From the NCBI GenBank assembly GCA_022702545.1, contig JAHRBC010000004.1, positions 62,001-126,000 of the forward strand: a stretch of 64,000 nt of DNA, written 5' to 3'. The stretch's first letter is position 1. Every line of letters starts with the position of its first letter. The notes beneath the pieces were generated by a model. It saw only the letters and a program-made list of their open reading frames with translations, did not search any database and was not told where the DNA came from. This stretch comes from Phycomyces nitens. Lineage: Eukaryota > Mucoromycota > Mucoromycetes > Mucorales > Phycomycetaceae. The translations under genes and the position numbers were made by a program. This document shows, one piece after another, positions 47,715 through 59,339 of this stretch.

Positions 47715-48235
47715 GCATAGGAATAGGCGTAATAATAGACCCTAAACCTAGAAACATTCTATTCTTTCCAATAAAAATAAAAGCGTAAACCATTACCAAT
47801 CCAATATAAACGGGAAATCAAATAATGGGTGATATATTACTGGTGAAGAAGAATAAAGAGGCTTTCAAGTGTTTGATTTGATTGGTCTTGGGTAGTAACC
47901 ACTAGTAGATACATCGAGTTTCTACAACTCGCAACATAAAGATATGTGACGTATCTGAACATTTCAACGACCACGTTGAGACGACCAAAATAGAACCGTT
48001 CTTTTAAATACTTTTTTTCATCGTTCCAAATCAGATCTATATACCGAAAGTGCTAACAGACCTCACCTGCGGCACATTTTTACATGTTTCTACTACTGCA
48101 AACCACGACACCGAGGTACCTGTGAAGCTAGCATGCCTCCTAGTTGAAAAAATATTTAAACTAGGTGAAACCCACCCCTTTTCAGTACCATAATGCCGGA
48201 TTTCTGGTACTACAAACAGCCCCTCTTTTGCAGTG
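47715..48235 (+). other. Right terminal region of B2
   Basis: There is no gene. 47745-47855 matches 48236-48357 of B1 closely. An inner TIR-like copy (CTAGGTGAAACCCACCCCTTTTCAGT, split for reading as CTAGGTGAAA and CCCCTTTTCAGT) lies about 40 bases inside the true end. Confidence 0.5.
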
Positions 48236-48689
48236 TAAACCTAGAAACATTCTATTCTTTCTAATAAAAATAAAAACGTAAAACATTACCAATCAATTAT
48301 AAACGGGAAATCAAATAATGGGTGATATATTATTGGTCAAGAAGAATAAAGAAGATTAAATACTACACTATGAGGATGAAAAAAGTGTAGTAAAGATGTA
48401 AAATACTACAGTGTTATTCTCTCAAAATAGATTCTTTCAAAATGGAACCGCACATTTAAATGCTTAATCCCCCCATAACCTAATTAGATATACCTGCCAA
48501 AAGTGCTACTGGACCTCAGCTGCAGCACCTCTTTCAATAATTATGCTAGCAATTATCACGACATACTGCTAGCAGCTAAGACCAGGTTGTTCTCAAGCGG
48601 AATTATATGTAGAGTCTATCATAATTCAGGTAATTACACTATTGTTTACTTATCTTTCCGCACTAGTAATCAAGCCCGTTTTTCCAGTG

Positions 48690-51108
48690 TAACCGCCCTC
48701 CCCGTCCCTCCAAGTGGAAAAAGTTCTGGACACCTGCCCTTCAAGAGGCAGCCAACCATTGTGATGGTTGCTACAAGCAATGGCGTTGAGCTTGTGTCAT
48801 AGACAAGATCAATTGGTGGAGCCGGCACCAACGAGCACATCTGGAGTTCTGCCAAGCTGTTCAGACTGCCAAACGCGCTTCCTGGCACGCCTTCTGTGAG
48901 GCTATGGAGAGAAACTTTGGCAAAACTACCTCCAAAATCAAGCAGTTGAAGCGTCGCCGCCAACCCCAACACACCTTCCAACATGACAATGGTCCCTCCG
49001 CAGCTGCTGAGACAATGTACGCACACCTGTCCTCTGTTTACAGTGGTCACATCCTTCCCATCTCCCGTCCTCCTCCTCCTCCTGACACCCTCTCTCTCTA
49101 CCCATTCGCCTCTGTTGACTTGCCATTTGATTTGTCAATGGTTGAAGAATACATGCATTGGCTCCCTACCCGAAAAGCCCCTGGCCCAGACCACATTCGC
49201 GCAGAAATGCTTAAACCCGTCCGTCGTTTTGTTGCCCCCCTCCTCTCCCTCCTCTTCACCATCTGCTGGCAGTGGTCATACGTTCCTTCCCTCTGGCGTC
49301 AAGCCCAAGTCTTCCCCATCTTCAAAAAAGGGAATCCATCTGAAGCAGCCAACTATCGACCAATCTCCCTCACCTCAGTTGTTAGAAAGCTCTTTGAGAT
49401 GTGTATTGCCCCAATCCTCCACTCCCATTCCCCTCCCCTTGACGTCTCCCAAGGTGGTTTCTGTCCTTGTCATGGTGCCCTCAACCAAGCCCTATGCCTC
49501 CATGATCTCATGAAAGCCCACTATGCCCATCACCACCACTACCCCATCATTGCCTTCCTTGACATCAAGGCTGCCTATGATACTGTTGACCAACGGGTCA
49601 TATGGCATGCTCTTGCCCAACGTCAAACCCCTCCCGCTCTTTTGGCCTTACTCGTCAACATGTTTGACGAAGTGTCTATCTCTGTCCTTTTGGGCAATTT
49701 CGTCTCCTCTCCTTTTGTTCTGTCAATGGGTGTGCTGCAAGGTTCTGTCCTCAGCCCCCATCTTTATTCCATTTACATCAACTCCCTGCCACCACTCCTT
49801 CGCACAGTTGCCACTCCATCCTCTGCCACTTTCATCCCATCGCCCTCTCCCTCCTCATTGGATGTCTACCAGTCCCTTCTTGCTCCTTCAGGTGTGGATG
49901 GCTTTGGGCATATTCGTTCCCCCACCCCCATCAACTCTCTCTTCTTCACTGACGACGTAGCCATTCTTGGCAGTAAAGTCAATGTGCAATGCATGCTTGA
50001 CCTCGCTGCTGAACACTCCTTTGCTCTTGGATACCATTGGAGTCCCTCCAAGTGCGCCGTCATATGTCCTCCCACCCATGCCCTCAACCCCACTTCCCTC
50101 TCCCTCTATGGCAAACAACTCCCCTTTGTTGAAGAGTTCATCTACCTTGGTGTCCCATTCCGTTCCAAGGGGATCTCCTCCTCACCCCTGGTCTCGCACC
50201 GAAAACCTGGCACTCTTGCCACAATAGCAATGCTGAATGCCGTTGGTGCATGTCGTTCTGGCTTTTCTCTGCTGCTGAGTTCTTGGCTGTACAAGTCGTT
50301 CATTCGACCAAAGTTTGAGTATGGACTCGCCATTGCTGCCCTCATTGGGCGTGATTACAAGAACCTGGAGAAACTGCAAGACAAGTGTTTGAGAATGATT
50401 GTGGGTGGTCACACCACGTCATCTACAATCGTCCTCAAAGACTTGTGCAACTTACCCAGTATCTGGTTCCGTGTTGATGTTCTTGTCACAAAGTTTTGCC
50501 TTCATGCATGTTCCTTGCCTTCTGGCTGTCTCCTCTCACTCCTTCTCCTCCAACATCCCCAGCACTCCTCCCTCAATCGCCTCTGCTCCAATGCCCTCTT
50601 CTCCAACCTTCCTCCCACCCTCCACACCTCCTTGCCCTCCCTCTTGAAAAAGCACTTTGAGTCAGTCTGTCAGACCCATTTTGGATATTTCTGCGACGAG
50701 AATGACCAAGTGCTTATCAGAGCATATCTCCCCGATCTTGGGGTTGACCCCATCCTCTTCCTCCCTGCCTCTCGTGTAGAGTGCAGTTGCCTCATCCGAT
50801 GGCATATGGGTTGGTTGCCTGGCAGACCCAAAGAATGTCCTTGTGGTACTGACCACACCTCCCGTTGTCACTTGGCCAAGTGCCCCTCCATTCCCTCTTC
50901 CCTCTTTTCTGCACTCCCTCCCCCTTCCTCGCTCTTTGGCCATCCCATTGATGCAGCCATCTCTTCCCTTCCCTCGTCTGCCACCCACCCTCGCCCACCC
51001 TTTTGGATTCCGCTCCTGACAATCCTTTGGCACATAGACCAGTTGTGCAATCCTGATGGAGAGTACACCCACGAGAGGGACCATGGTGCTTTGTGGCATG
51101 CCACTTAG
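48690..51108 (+). pseudogene. LINE1 ORF2, reverse transcriptase and C-terminal region
   Basis: The frame from the endonuclease half resumes at the TAA/CCG junction, reads WKKFWTPALQEAA, meets an in-frame TGA near 48790 and then runs open to TAG at 51108. Reverse transcriptase blocks are visible: PIFKKGNPSEAANYRPISLTS, LDIKAAYDTV (first Asp), VLQGSVLSPHLYSIYIN and LFFTDDVAIL, the last with Thr in place of the Ala of F/YADD. The C-terminal part contains a Cys/His cluster (CPCGTDHTSRCHLAKC), a possible zinc knuckle. The enzyme copies element RNA at the nicked target. The stops and motif changes indicate a dead copy. Confidence 0.85.
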
Positions 51109-51405
51109 CTTTTATTTTTTTATTTTATTTTATCTTTTTCTAGTTCTTTTTGTGCAGGAAAAGTTGTCTGTCTATTCTCCTTCCTTCTCCCTTCCACTGT
51201 TACAAATATTATGCAGCTGCGAAGAGGAGAGTTGGGTCCAGCTTTCATCCCAGTACTGTTGGCTCCCCACTTTTCCTCTCTTTTTTTGTCTTTTGTCTCT
51301 AAGACTTTTTTTCCTTCACCTTTCGTACTTGAGATGCTACATGATCTATAGATTGCCAGAACTATATCTTGTAATAAAAATAATCTTTAACCTGAGCTAA
51401 GTGGG
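48690..51405 (+). mobile_element. LINE1, 3' part
   Basis: It continues the LINE1 ORF2 after the B1 target duplication and carries a 3' untranslated region of about 290 bp to near 51405, where GTAATAAAAATAATC precedes the LTR at 51417. The exact end is uncertain. Confidence 0.8.
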
Positions 51406-51416
51406 CAGATGAGTGT

Positions 51417-52382
51417 TGACACGGTGTGTTGTGGTGTTGTCAGCCTCAGTTGCAACCCGATTTTTGAGCCGTTTTGGATAGCCAAGGTCACTGACGGTGC
51501 AGGTAGTCATGACGTGGCCCTCAATTTATTTCATTTGCCGACGGCAGGCGAGGACCTTTGCACCTTTTCCCTTTGACATTTTTCTTGCCTCTCAATTTTT
51601 CTAATTTTTCCTTGACAAACCTTTTTCCCCTTTCTTTCGATTTCCATTCACACTAAAATTTAGTGTTGTGTTTTGTTGTACACTTCTTTAACAATTTTAG
51701 TAAAGAATCTCTCATTAGTCAAGTCTACAAATCTCCCAACAATTTTCTCATTTATTTAGTTTTATTATTATTTTTATTTTTATTAATTCTATTCTATCCA
51801 ATCTTCTGTCAACTCTTCTGTATGTTATTTTATGATTTCATACAACATCTTTCTATTATTTTATTGTATATTATTTTATCCAACAATTAGTATAAATATC
51901 TCAAAATCAAACACTCAATAAACAATGTCAAATTCTGATACAAGTTTCTTCTCTGAAAAAGTTGTCTGAACCCTTATTCTTTCTTGTGAATTTCTTCCAT
52001 TATATTTTGTTTCTTATCAAGTCTTCGTGGAAGATTGGTTGTTCTTTATATTTTTATTTGTATTAGTCAAGTCTTCTTGGAAGATTAACTACCCCCTTTT
52101 TTATTTTTATTCTCATTTGTATCCCTGTGCTGTATTTCATTATTGATTCACCTGTGGTGAAGTTAATATCATATATTTGTATCTCCTTTGCTCTCACTTT
52201 TGTGAAAGCATTTCTTTTTCCCTTTTCTTGTAGTCACTTTGGTAACAAAGCGACTATCTTGTTTGTACCCATTTCCCTTTTCGAACCTATTCTTCCTCCA
52301 TTTCAAATTTTGATCCATATTTACTACCCATATCTTTCTTTTCTTGTCTACCTCATACACATAACAAGTACCACACGCGTCA
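51417..52382 (+). repeat. Solo LTR (LTRd), 966 bp
   Basis: It starts TGACACGGTGTGTTGTGG and ends CCACACGCGTCA, with a short inverted repeat at the ends as in LTR1. It contains TATAAATATCTC and CAATAAACAATG signals near 51890-51925. I see no convincing 5-bp target duplication. Confidence 0.65.
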
Positions 52383-54206
52383 GTTTTGTACTTAAAATAA
52401 TACATGTTGTGTCATATTAAACAATGTTCAGATCTTTGGTATATTGTGAAGTATGAACTAAATATAAGAAATATCCTATTAGAAAATTGATTAACCAATT
52501 ATAACTAGATCTAGATATTTGTCTTTAAATAAATAATATCATTTTCTTATCTTTCTTATAAAGATACTTTATAGAACTAAGTATTATAATTATCTTATAC
52601 TACAAAAATGTAAGAGTATTATATAGATAAAACTCATAAAATAAACTATTAAATTATATAATTTTACTATACTTTTGGTAATATATAATCATAATTCATA
52701 GTAGACTAAAAAGATAAAAAGATAATTTGAATTATTCTATCTACTGGTATATAAAAATCTAATATAAAATATTTAAATATCCTTAAACTGTTAGAATTGG
52801 TTCCTAACAGCCTTCATGCCACACTCCCAAAATGAATAATAGCTAGAAGACCAAATACATCATAACTATCTTTAGACTTTCCTTTCTTGTACACCCACCT
52901 GCCACAGTTACTAATCATTATATTTAGATATATTTTTATCCTAGCTAGAAAACATATAAATACTAGTAGAGTTTGATTGTAGAAAGATCAAGCAAACAAC
53001 ATCTTATTAAATAACTTATTCTTGAACCTCCTGTCTCTGTCTCTTGCCTTGTCTGCTTGGATCAGTTCCTGATATAAACAGTACAAAAACTGAACATATA
53101 TTATAACTACTGTTGTATTTAGTATAATAATATATTAGAGAAAAGTGATATATAAATCCAGATAGCTAGATTATCTAAAATCAAGATAAACTATATTATT
53201 TAGAAATCCTTATCTAAATATATCTGTTGTAAATGAGTATTGATCACTGCTGAATCTGAGAGTAAGACTGAAGGATATAATAATATCCTCAGCTATTCCA
53301 GTCAAATGGATCTGCTTTTATAAGATTATCCAATACACAGATCATCATACACATAATTGATTATTATTTATTATTATTATTATTGTTATCACCATAATAT
53401 GGGATATACAGATATACAAATTTATCTAATGACATCATCATATTCCATCTACATATTTTGTTTATTATATGAATACTTGATTGAGAGACTACAACTACAA
53501 TGAATTAATAATTCTAAAACATTACCCAAGTATCTGGGTCGGAATATTAAAATATTACCAATAGCATAAATGCTCTTCTTTACCAAAGCTCTCTGGCTGA
53601 TCTGACTAGAATAGTACTATATCAATGAGTTTCTCTAGATCTTTTCAGAAAAACAATACTCCTAAAAGATGACTCATTGTGATAAAGATTATTAAAGCAC
53701 ATACTGAATTATAAGTTAGAAAACATATAAATATCAGTAGTTAGTTCTGTGTAAAATATAATCTTTTTCTTTTGAATAAACACCCTACACAAGTTCTCAC
53801 AAATTATTTTATCCTTTATGTGATATCTGGTAGTAAAAAATAGGACTGTAGATACTTTGAGGCTCTTTATTATGATTTTAGAAAAGTTAAAGTTCTGTTC
53901 AGTTATTGATTCAAGAAGTCTGTTAACTTAGTATTTATAATTATTGTTATAATTCTTATCAGCTTGGATATTCATTATCATAATAGCTGTGTTATCAGTT
54001 AATAGGTATTTTGGGACTTTGTGCTGTATCCAACATAATCATATTTTTTTTTGTATTATTTCAGACATTTATTAGGATTGCCGGCGAGAGTGCTCAGGCA
54101 AATAAAAATTGGGCACGTGGCCAGAAAGAGATTGGAAAAGACAGAGAGAAACGAAAACGAAAGGAAAAGCGATCTAGACAAAAAAGGAAAGGGAGCTATA
54201 AAACTT
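52383..54206 (+). other. AT-rich stretch with LTR-like remnants
   Basis: There are no coding frames of note. Two partly similar blocks, around 52945-53000 and 53715-53770, share TAGAAAACATATAAATA and a downstream ACACAAG/AACAACATC region. The first may belong to an LTR starting TGTTAGAATTGGTTCC near 52790. TATCTGGTAGTA at 53826 looks like a primer-binding site of a copia-type element. The rest is unassigned, apart from the LINE2 3' untranslated tail near 54060-54206. Confidence 0.3.
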
Positions 54207-54624
54207 TTATAGTGATAGTGCTAAGAAAAACTCAATAGTACTGCACGCCTTATTAGCTACTACTTCAGACCGAAATGGTGTTTCGTCAAAAATGAAACCC
54301 CAATGGGCACGCCAGATCTCTTGTGCCGTGATTGCCACCACAAGCAAGCATAGGTGTTGATGTTGATCTTGTGCAGGGAGAATACACTGACTTAAACAGG
54401 CCAGCGCACCACCAACAGTCCATGTGGGCAGGTGTCGAGAGAGGATGTTTGTCCACACCTCACGTTTTTGGGGGCACCCGAAGAAGAAATGAAGTTGATC
54501 TTCAATAGGGGCAGCGCAAAGTGGACAGGATGGAGAGGGAACTGTATTCGGCATTATATAGTGGAGGCGGGCTCGTGTTGGTATGGTTCCCCATAGAGCT
54601 TTCCACCAAACCGTGCGGCACTGG
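54207..54624 (-). pseudogene. LINE2 ORF2, C-terminal zinc-binding region
   Basis: The minus-strand frame begins at the A2 junction and contains CRTVWWKALWGTIPTRARL and CPLCAAPIEDQLHFFFGCPQK, the reverse-transcriptase C-terminal zinc-binding pattern (C-x2-C ... H-x4-C). It ends at 54207. With A2 and one TGG removed, it is in frame with the reverse transcriptase at 60725-62250. Confidence 0.85.
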
Positions 54625-54751
54625 CACTGCAAAAATACCCCTGATTCCCATATATGTAGTTCATACAGTAGGTATGGGATATAAAGGTCAATTTTCTAGC
54701 TCAGGCCCTTTTTTGTGAGTTAAGAGAAAAAACCATATTTTTGATACATTT

Positions 54752-54756
54752 TATTG
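54752..54756 (+). promoter_or_regulatory. CCAAT box (as ATTGG) of the A2 transposase
   Basis: ATTGG lies 125 bp before the ATG, exactly as in A1. Confidence 0.45.
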
Positions 54757-54876
54757 GTTGAAAAGAATAGTGTAGCATGAAAAATAAATATTAAACTCAA
54801 ATCATATCAAATAAACTATACCTGAATATATCTTCTTTACTGTTAAACCAAAACATTTTAAATTATTTATTAAACA

Positions 54877-57800
54877 ATGGCTCCTATCCGTAAATCTACA
54901 AGAACAAAAGAATGCAGATGTTCTATTTGCAAGAACAAAGAAGGAGGATTTGATTTTCTCACAGCTCAAACATTTAAGCGTCATATGCTTAAAGAAGATG
55001 CCAAAAACAGTTTTTTTGGTGGTAGATGTAAGATATATTTTATATTTGGATTTGTAAATTATTTAATTAATAATAAATATGTTTTTGAATTAAATAGCAA
55101 TGGAAATTGTTGATGATGAAGAGCAATATTTTGAGGCCGTAGACAATGTAGAGGCCATGGATTTTGAGTCTGGTGGTAAGGATTTTTTAAAATTTTATTG
55201 TTTTTTATTAAACCAATGTTGTTACACTTGGGCAGACTTGGAAAACGATATTGAAGGACATGAGGGGGTACAAGAACCCATTAGAAACCTACCTCTTTCT
55301 GTATCTGACGCCATTTTTGGTGCAGACGATGAATGCAGCTCAGTTGGTGACTCTGACTCTGACTCTGATAGCGAAAGTGAAGATGAGATGCTTGATAATG
55401 AAGGTTTGTGTAGTACTTGAGATGCTAATCCACCCATCTATATAGATTGTATATTAATGAGGTGTTTTGTGTTGATATTTTTCAGAATTCAACTCAGAAT
55501 TGAGTTTCATTCACGGCTTTGTGGTCAAGGCTCTTGCCCTGTTCATTTCCTTTTACGTTGTCAATGAAGGCGCAATTATCTTGATTGCAATTGTAAACAA
55601 GATCCTGGATTTTTTTGGCGATTCTTTCCGAGTCCCATCAAGTGTCTCTGGTCTCAAAAGCATGACAGGAATGAACACCTTGACAAAGGGAATCAAAAAA
55701 TATGTTGCATGTGGTGAATGCCACAGTATTTATGAGAATGATGGTGCACCTTTTTTCTGTACCTTTAACAAGTTTGGAAACAGCGCCTTGTGTGGCCATA
55801 GCTTGTTCAAGTCCAGTTCGTCCACAATCCCAAAGAAATCATATGTGTACCAATCTGTCAAACACTCTCTGCAGACTCTCTTTTCTCGGCCCGATTTCGA
55901 AACCCAAATCAACTCTTGGAATCGTGGTCCCAAAGTGGAAAAGACAATGTTTGATGTGGAACAGTCTCAAAGACATCAATGGTGACCTCTTTGTTCATGA
56001 CAGCCGCTCTATAATGCTGACGCTGAATATTGACTGGTTTCAGCCATTTGATGGTGTGTCATATTCGTGTGGTGCCATTTACTTGGCAGTAAAAAATCTT
56101 CCTCGCAATGTCAGGTTTAAAAAGGAGAACGTCATCCTCGTGGGATTAATGCCTGGACCTAAAGAAGCAAAGACATCAGAAATCAATAACTATCTCAGAC
56201 CTCTTGTTGACGAATTGGAAGAGCTGTACCTGGGTATCAAGGTCAAGACCCACCAATGTCCATCTGGTGTGAGAATCCGCGCTGCTCTCTTTGTTGTTGC
56301 TTGTGACATCCCCACTGCAAGAAAAGTATGTGGATTCACATCCCATACCAGTACCAATGCCTGTCATAAATGCAATTGTCAATTCTCTCGGTTAGCTGGA
56401 ACGAGCTCTGTTAATTATTCTGGATTTGATTCTTCAAAGTGGCTCCTTCGCACTAGAGATGATAATCGTAAGGATGTTGAGGTCTGGAGAAATGCAGCTA
56501 CTCAAGCTGAGAGGCAGCGCCTTGAAGTTGCCAGTGGTGTTCGCTGGTCTGAACTGCATTGTCTCCAGTACTTTGACGTTGTCCGCTGCACGATCATCAA
56601 TCCAATGCACAATCTTTTCTTAGGCACTGCCAAGAGAATGATGGAGAGATGGGTTGCAGATGGTCTAATTGACAGTAGGAAACTCGTTGCCATGCAGAAG
56701 ATGGTGGAGAAAATGGTGTTGCCAGCCGACTATACAGCATTAAAGACAAAGATTGGGAAGGGGTTCCCATTCATGAAGGCTGACGAGTAGAAGTTGTGGT
56801 GCTTGGTGTACTCTCCCTTGGTGTTGAAGAACGTGTTGCCACTGCCAATGTTCAAAAACTGGATGTTCTTTGTGAATGCCTGCCGTTTGCTTTCAAAACC
56901 AAGTATCTCAGAGGATGATATCAAAGACGTGCACAAGAACTTGGAGCAGTTTGGTAAAGGTTGTGAGCAACTGTATGAGCCTGACCTCCTCTCCCCCAAT
57001 ATGCACTTACATCTTCACCTTCGTGAAACCGTTCTGGACTTTGGTCCAGTTTACAGTTACTGGCTCTTTGGTTTCGAGAGGTACAATAGTATACTCAAGA
57101 ATATCAACACCAACAGGAGAAGTGGGTTTGAGACCACGTATATGAGAAGTTTCGTTGAGGATACAAGAAAGGGAGATTTTGTTCGCGGTTTCCTAAGCAC
57201 ACCAAATGGACAATATTTCTCAGACGTATTCAGCAAGCTGACCATCCGTCCGAACATCACCACAGCCCAAATTCCATGCCTTGACTTGTCTGCCTTCTCA
57301 TTACCAGAATTTCTTGAATTTGCAGAGAACCCATTGTTAACAATTTGTGGTAATGAGCCTTTGCTGCCGTCAACTCTGCCATTGAAAAAGAAACCAATGA
57401 GCATGATGCCTAGACTGGAATACAATTGTCTAGTGGAGTATTACCAGGTTGTCTATGGGGACAAAAACATTAACAGCTGCAAAGACACCATGGCCTCGAC
57501 CGCTTTTGTCAATGACTGGATTGAAATGCTTGCGTCAATCAACATCATGGGCCAAATATTCAAAGGAAGGAGTGGTAAATGTCGAAATGGGTCATACATC
57601 CAAGCATTGTTTGTTGAGGAAAAGACCGAGGCAGTGTATGCGTATGTTGGAGAGATTCAGTATCTATTTGTTCACACATTTAGTCCTGCTGTTTCTTCTT
57701 CGCATCATGGAAATGCCTACAACAGTCAACACACCTTTGCTTTTGTAAACTGGTTCAAGACCACATCAGACACCACCAGAGAGGCTGAAGGAATTGAGGT

Positions 57801-57948
57801 TCACAAGGATAAATTTTCAGCTCTTGACTTTCAAAGCATTCTTCCTGTCCATCGGATTCTCCTGCTTGTTGCAATTGTAGATTATAAATCTAGTAGTAAC
57901 ATTAACAAAAAACTAGTTGTACCTTTGCCTAGAAAGGTTTCCGCCTAA
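54877..57948 (+). pseudogene. A2 transposase, 17-bp deletion and one stop
   Basis: Exons 54877-55027, 55098-55175, 55236-55403 and 55486-57948 copy the A1 plan, and the first three exon lengths are identical to A1. Relative to A1, 17 bases are missing at about 55957 (TTTGATGTGGAACAG, against TTTGACGTATATGATG... in A1), which shifts the frame. A Trp codon in the MKADEW motif is TAG at 56788-56790. The candidate triad is also altered: VDPMHN/IDPMHN reads INPMHN here. The protein can no longer be made in full. Confidence 0.9.
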
Positions 57949-58043
57949 ATATATTTATCTTATCTCTCTTGTTCTTAATCATAACTTCATAGTTTGTTTT
58001 GCGAATCATGTGTTTAAAAAGTAAAAAAGACAAAAACAAAGAT

Positions 58044-59275
58044 TTATTCATTTTTGAATACCCAGGCAGGCAAATTCAAAGTCAGGTGACTTGGGGCAGG
58101 AATCTCCTTGATCGTTTTTTGCTGTCTGGGCATTCTTGTCTTTGTCTTTATTGATGACTATCTCAGGTCATCCTCTCTTGCAAGACAGTCAATGACCTCC
58201 AGAAGCCGGTTCAACTATATTAAATTTATCAGTCTTTTCTCATCAATCAGCACATCACTCTACAAAATATTAATTACCTCATCGCTTCTCCAACTGGGAC
58301 GAGCAACACAAAGAACATGCATGCTAATACCAGGCGCAACATCTTCCATGTCTGATTCACTATCAGACATCACATCCTTCTGGAGGACATGGAGATAGGC
58401 CATCTCATCAGGGTTTTCAGGCTTATGGCCCATCTCCTCATCGATTGCCCTCCAGTGATGTTTGTAGGCCTCTACCCTGCGCAAGTGGATCTATAAAAAT
58501 TTTCAGATTAAATTAAAAATATCAAATCGTCTTTATACTAACCTCGACGAGCCTGGTATTAGCCCGAACCTTTCTCTTCTTGGCAGAAGCTTGCTCTTCA
58601 CTCATGTTTGAAGTGAGATGGTAGTACTTGTAATTGTTTTTAATTTTTTGCACTACCATGCCAGGCCAAAAACCAGCAGCACGAGGCTGCGAGAGAATGT
58701 AGTCTCTCAAGTAGTTGATGACCCTGACATTGTCTGGGTGGTTGATCTTCTTGTCCTTATTCCATTTCTGTTTGCCTTCATTCTCGGCAATCAGAGCAGG
58801 ATCGTTAGACGTGAAGTTCTTCTTCCACATCTTCTCATTAATGAATTCCTAGATATAATTTATTAGAAAACATTTTTTAACAAAATAATAATAATATTCA
58901 TACCAAGACAATTGCACTCATATCACTGGTACCAAGTGAGCTGGAGGGGCCAACAGAAGGAGCCATTCCAACGGGACCAGCTTGGCCAAGAGGGAGCTGG
59001 CTCTGGGCACTACTGGCATGGGCTTCCATGAACGTACTCATGGTCTGGTTGGTCTTGCCAGCAATATCATATACTATCCCCATTCTTGACTTGAGGAACC
59101 TCAAGTCTTCAAGGACAGTGGCCATTTCTGTCTGTCCTTGACTACTTTCCTCACTGCTACTGGGGGCCCTTGGAAGGATTTCACGCTGGCTAATACGGCC
59201 AGCAGCAACACGGTGAATGGGAGCAGTTGGGTTTGCTCTGGCTTTGCGTCCTGAGTTTCTCTGGTTTGAAGACAT
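58044..59275 (-). pseudogene. A2 partner protein, premature stop in the last exon
   Basis: Exon 1 starts MSSNQRNSGRKARANP, exon 2 MWKKNFTSNDPALIAENEG, and exon 3 ends ARPSWRSDE, as in A1. In exon 4, TAG at 58160-58158 follows REDDLR, and the A1 frame would otherwise run to 58044. Only the last 38 or so residues are lost, so some function is conceivable. Confidence 0.7.
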
Positions 59276-59339
59276 TTTCTAAATATTTTTTTTTAAAATA
59301 AAATAAAATAATAAGCATAAATAAATCCATATATATTAA

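Larger units (their letters stand above)
35786..48235 (+). mobile_element. CACTA/Plavaka-like element B2, carrying C (12,450 bp in all)
   Basis: The left end is CACTGGAAAAACCCCTCGAT and the right end reads CCCCTCTTTTGCAGTG. TAA is duplicated at 35783-35785 and 48236-48238. Removing it joins GACCCTAA to ACCTAGAAAC, which occurs uninterrupted within B2 itself at 47741. Without C it is about 6.37 kb. Its transposase is disrupted by C and by a frameshift. Confidence 0.88.
29958..48689 (+). mobile_element. CACTA/Plavaka-like element B1, carrying B2 and C (18,732 bp in all)
   Basis: The ends are CACTGGAAAAAATGGGCTGG and, read on the other strand, CACTGGAAAAACGGGCTTGA, followed on both sides by ATTACTAGTGC. 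TAA is duplicated at 29955-29957 and 48690-48692. Removing the element and one TAA restores the LINE1 ORF2 frame exactly. Without B2 the element is about 6.28 kb. Confidence 0.92.
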
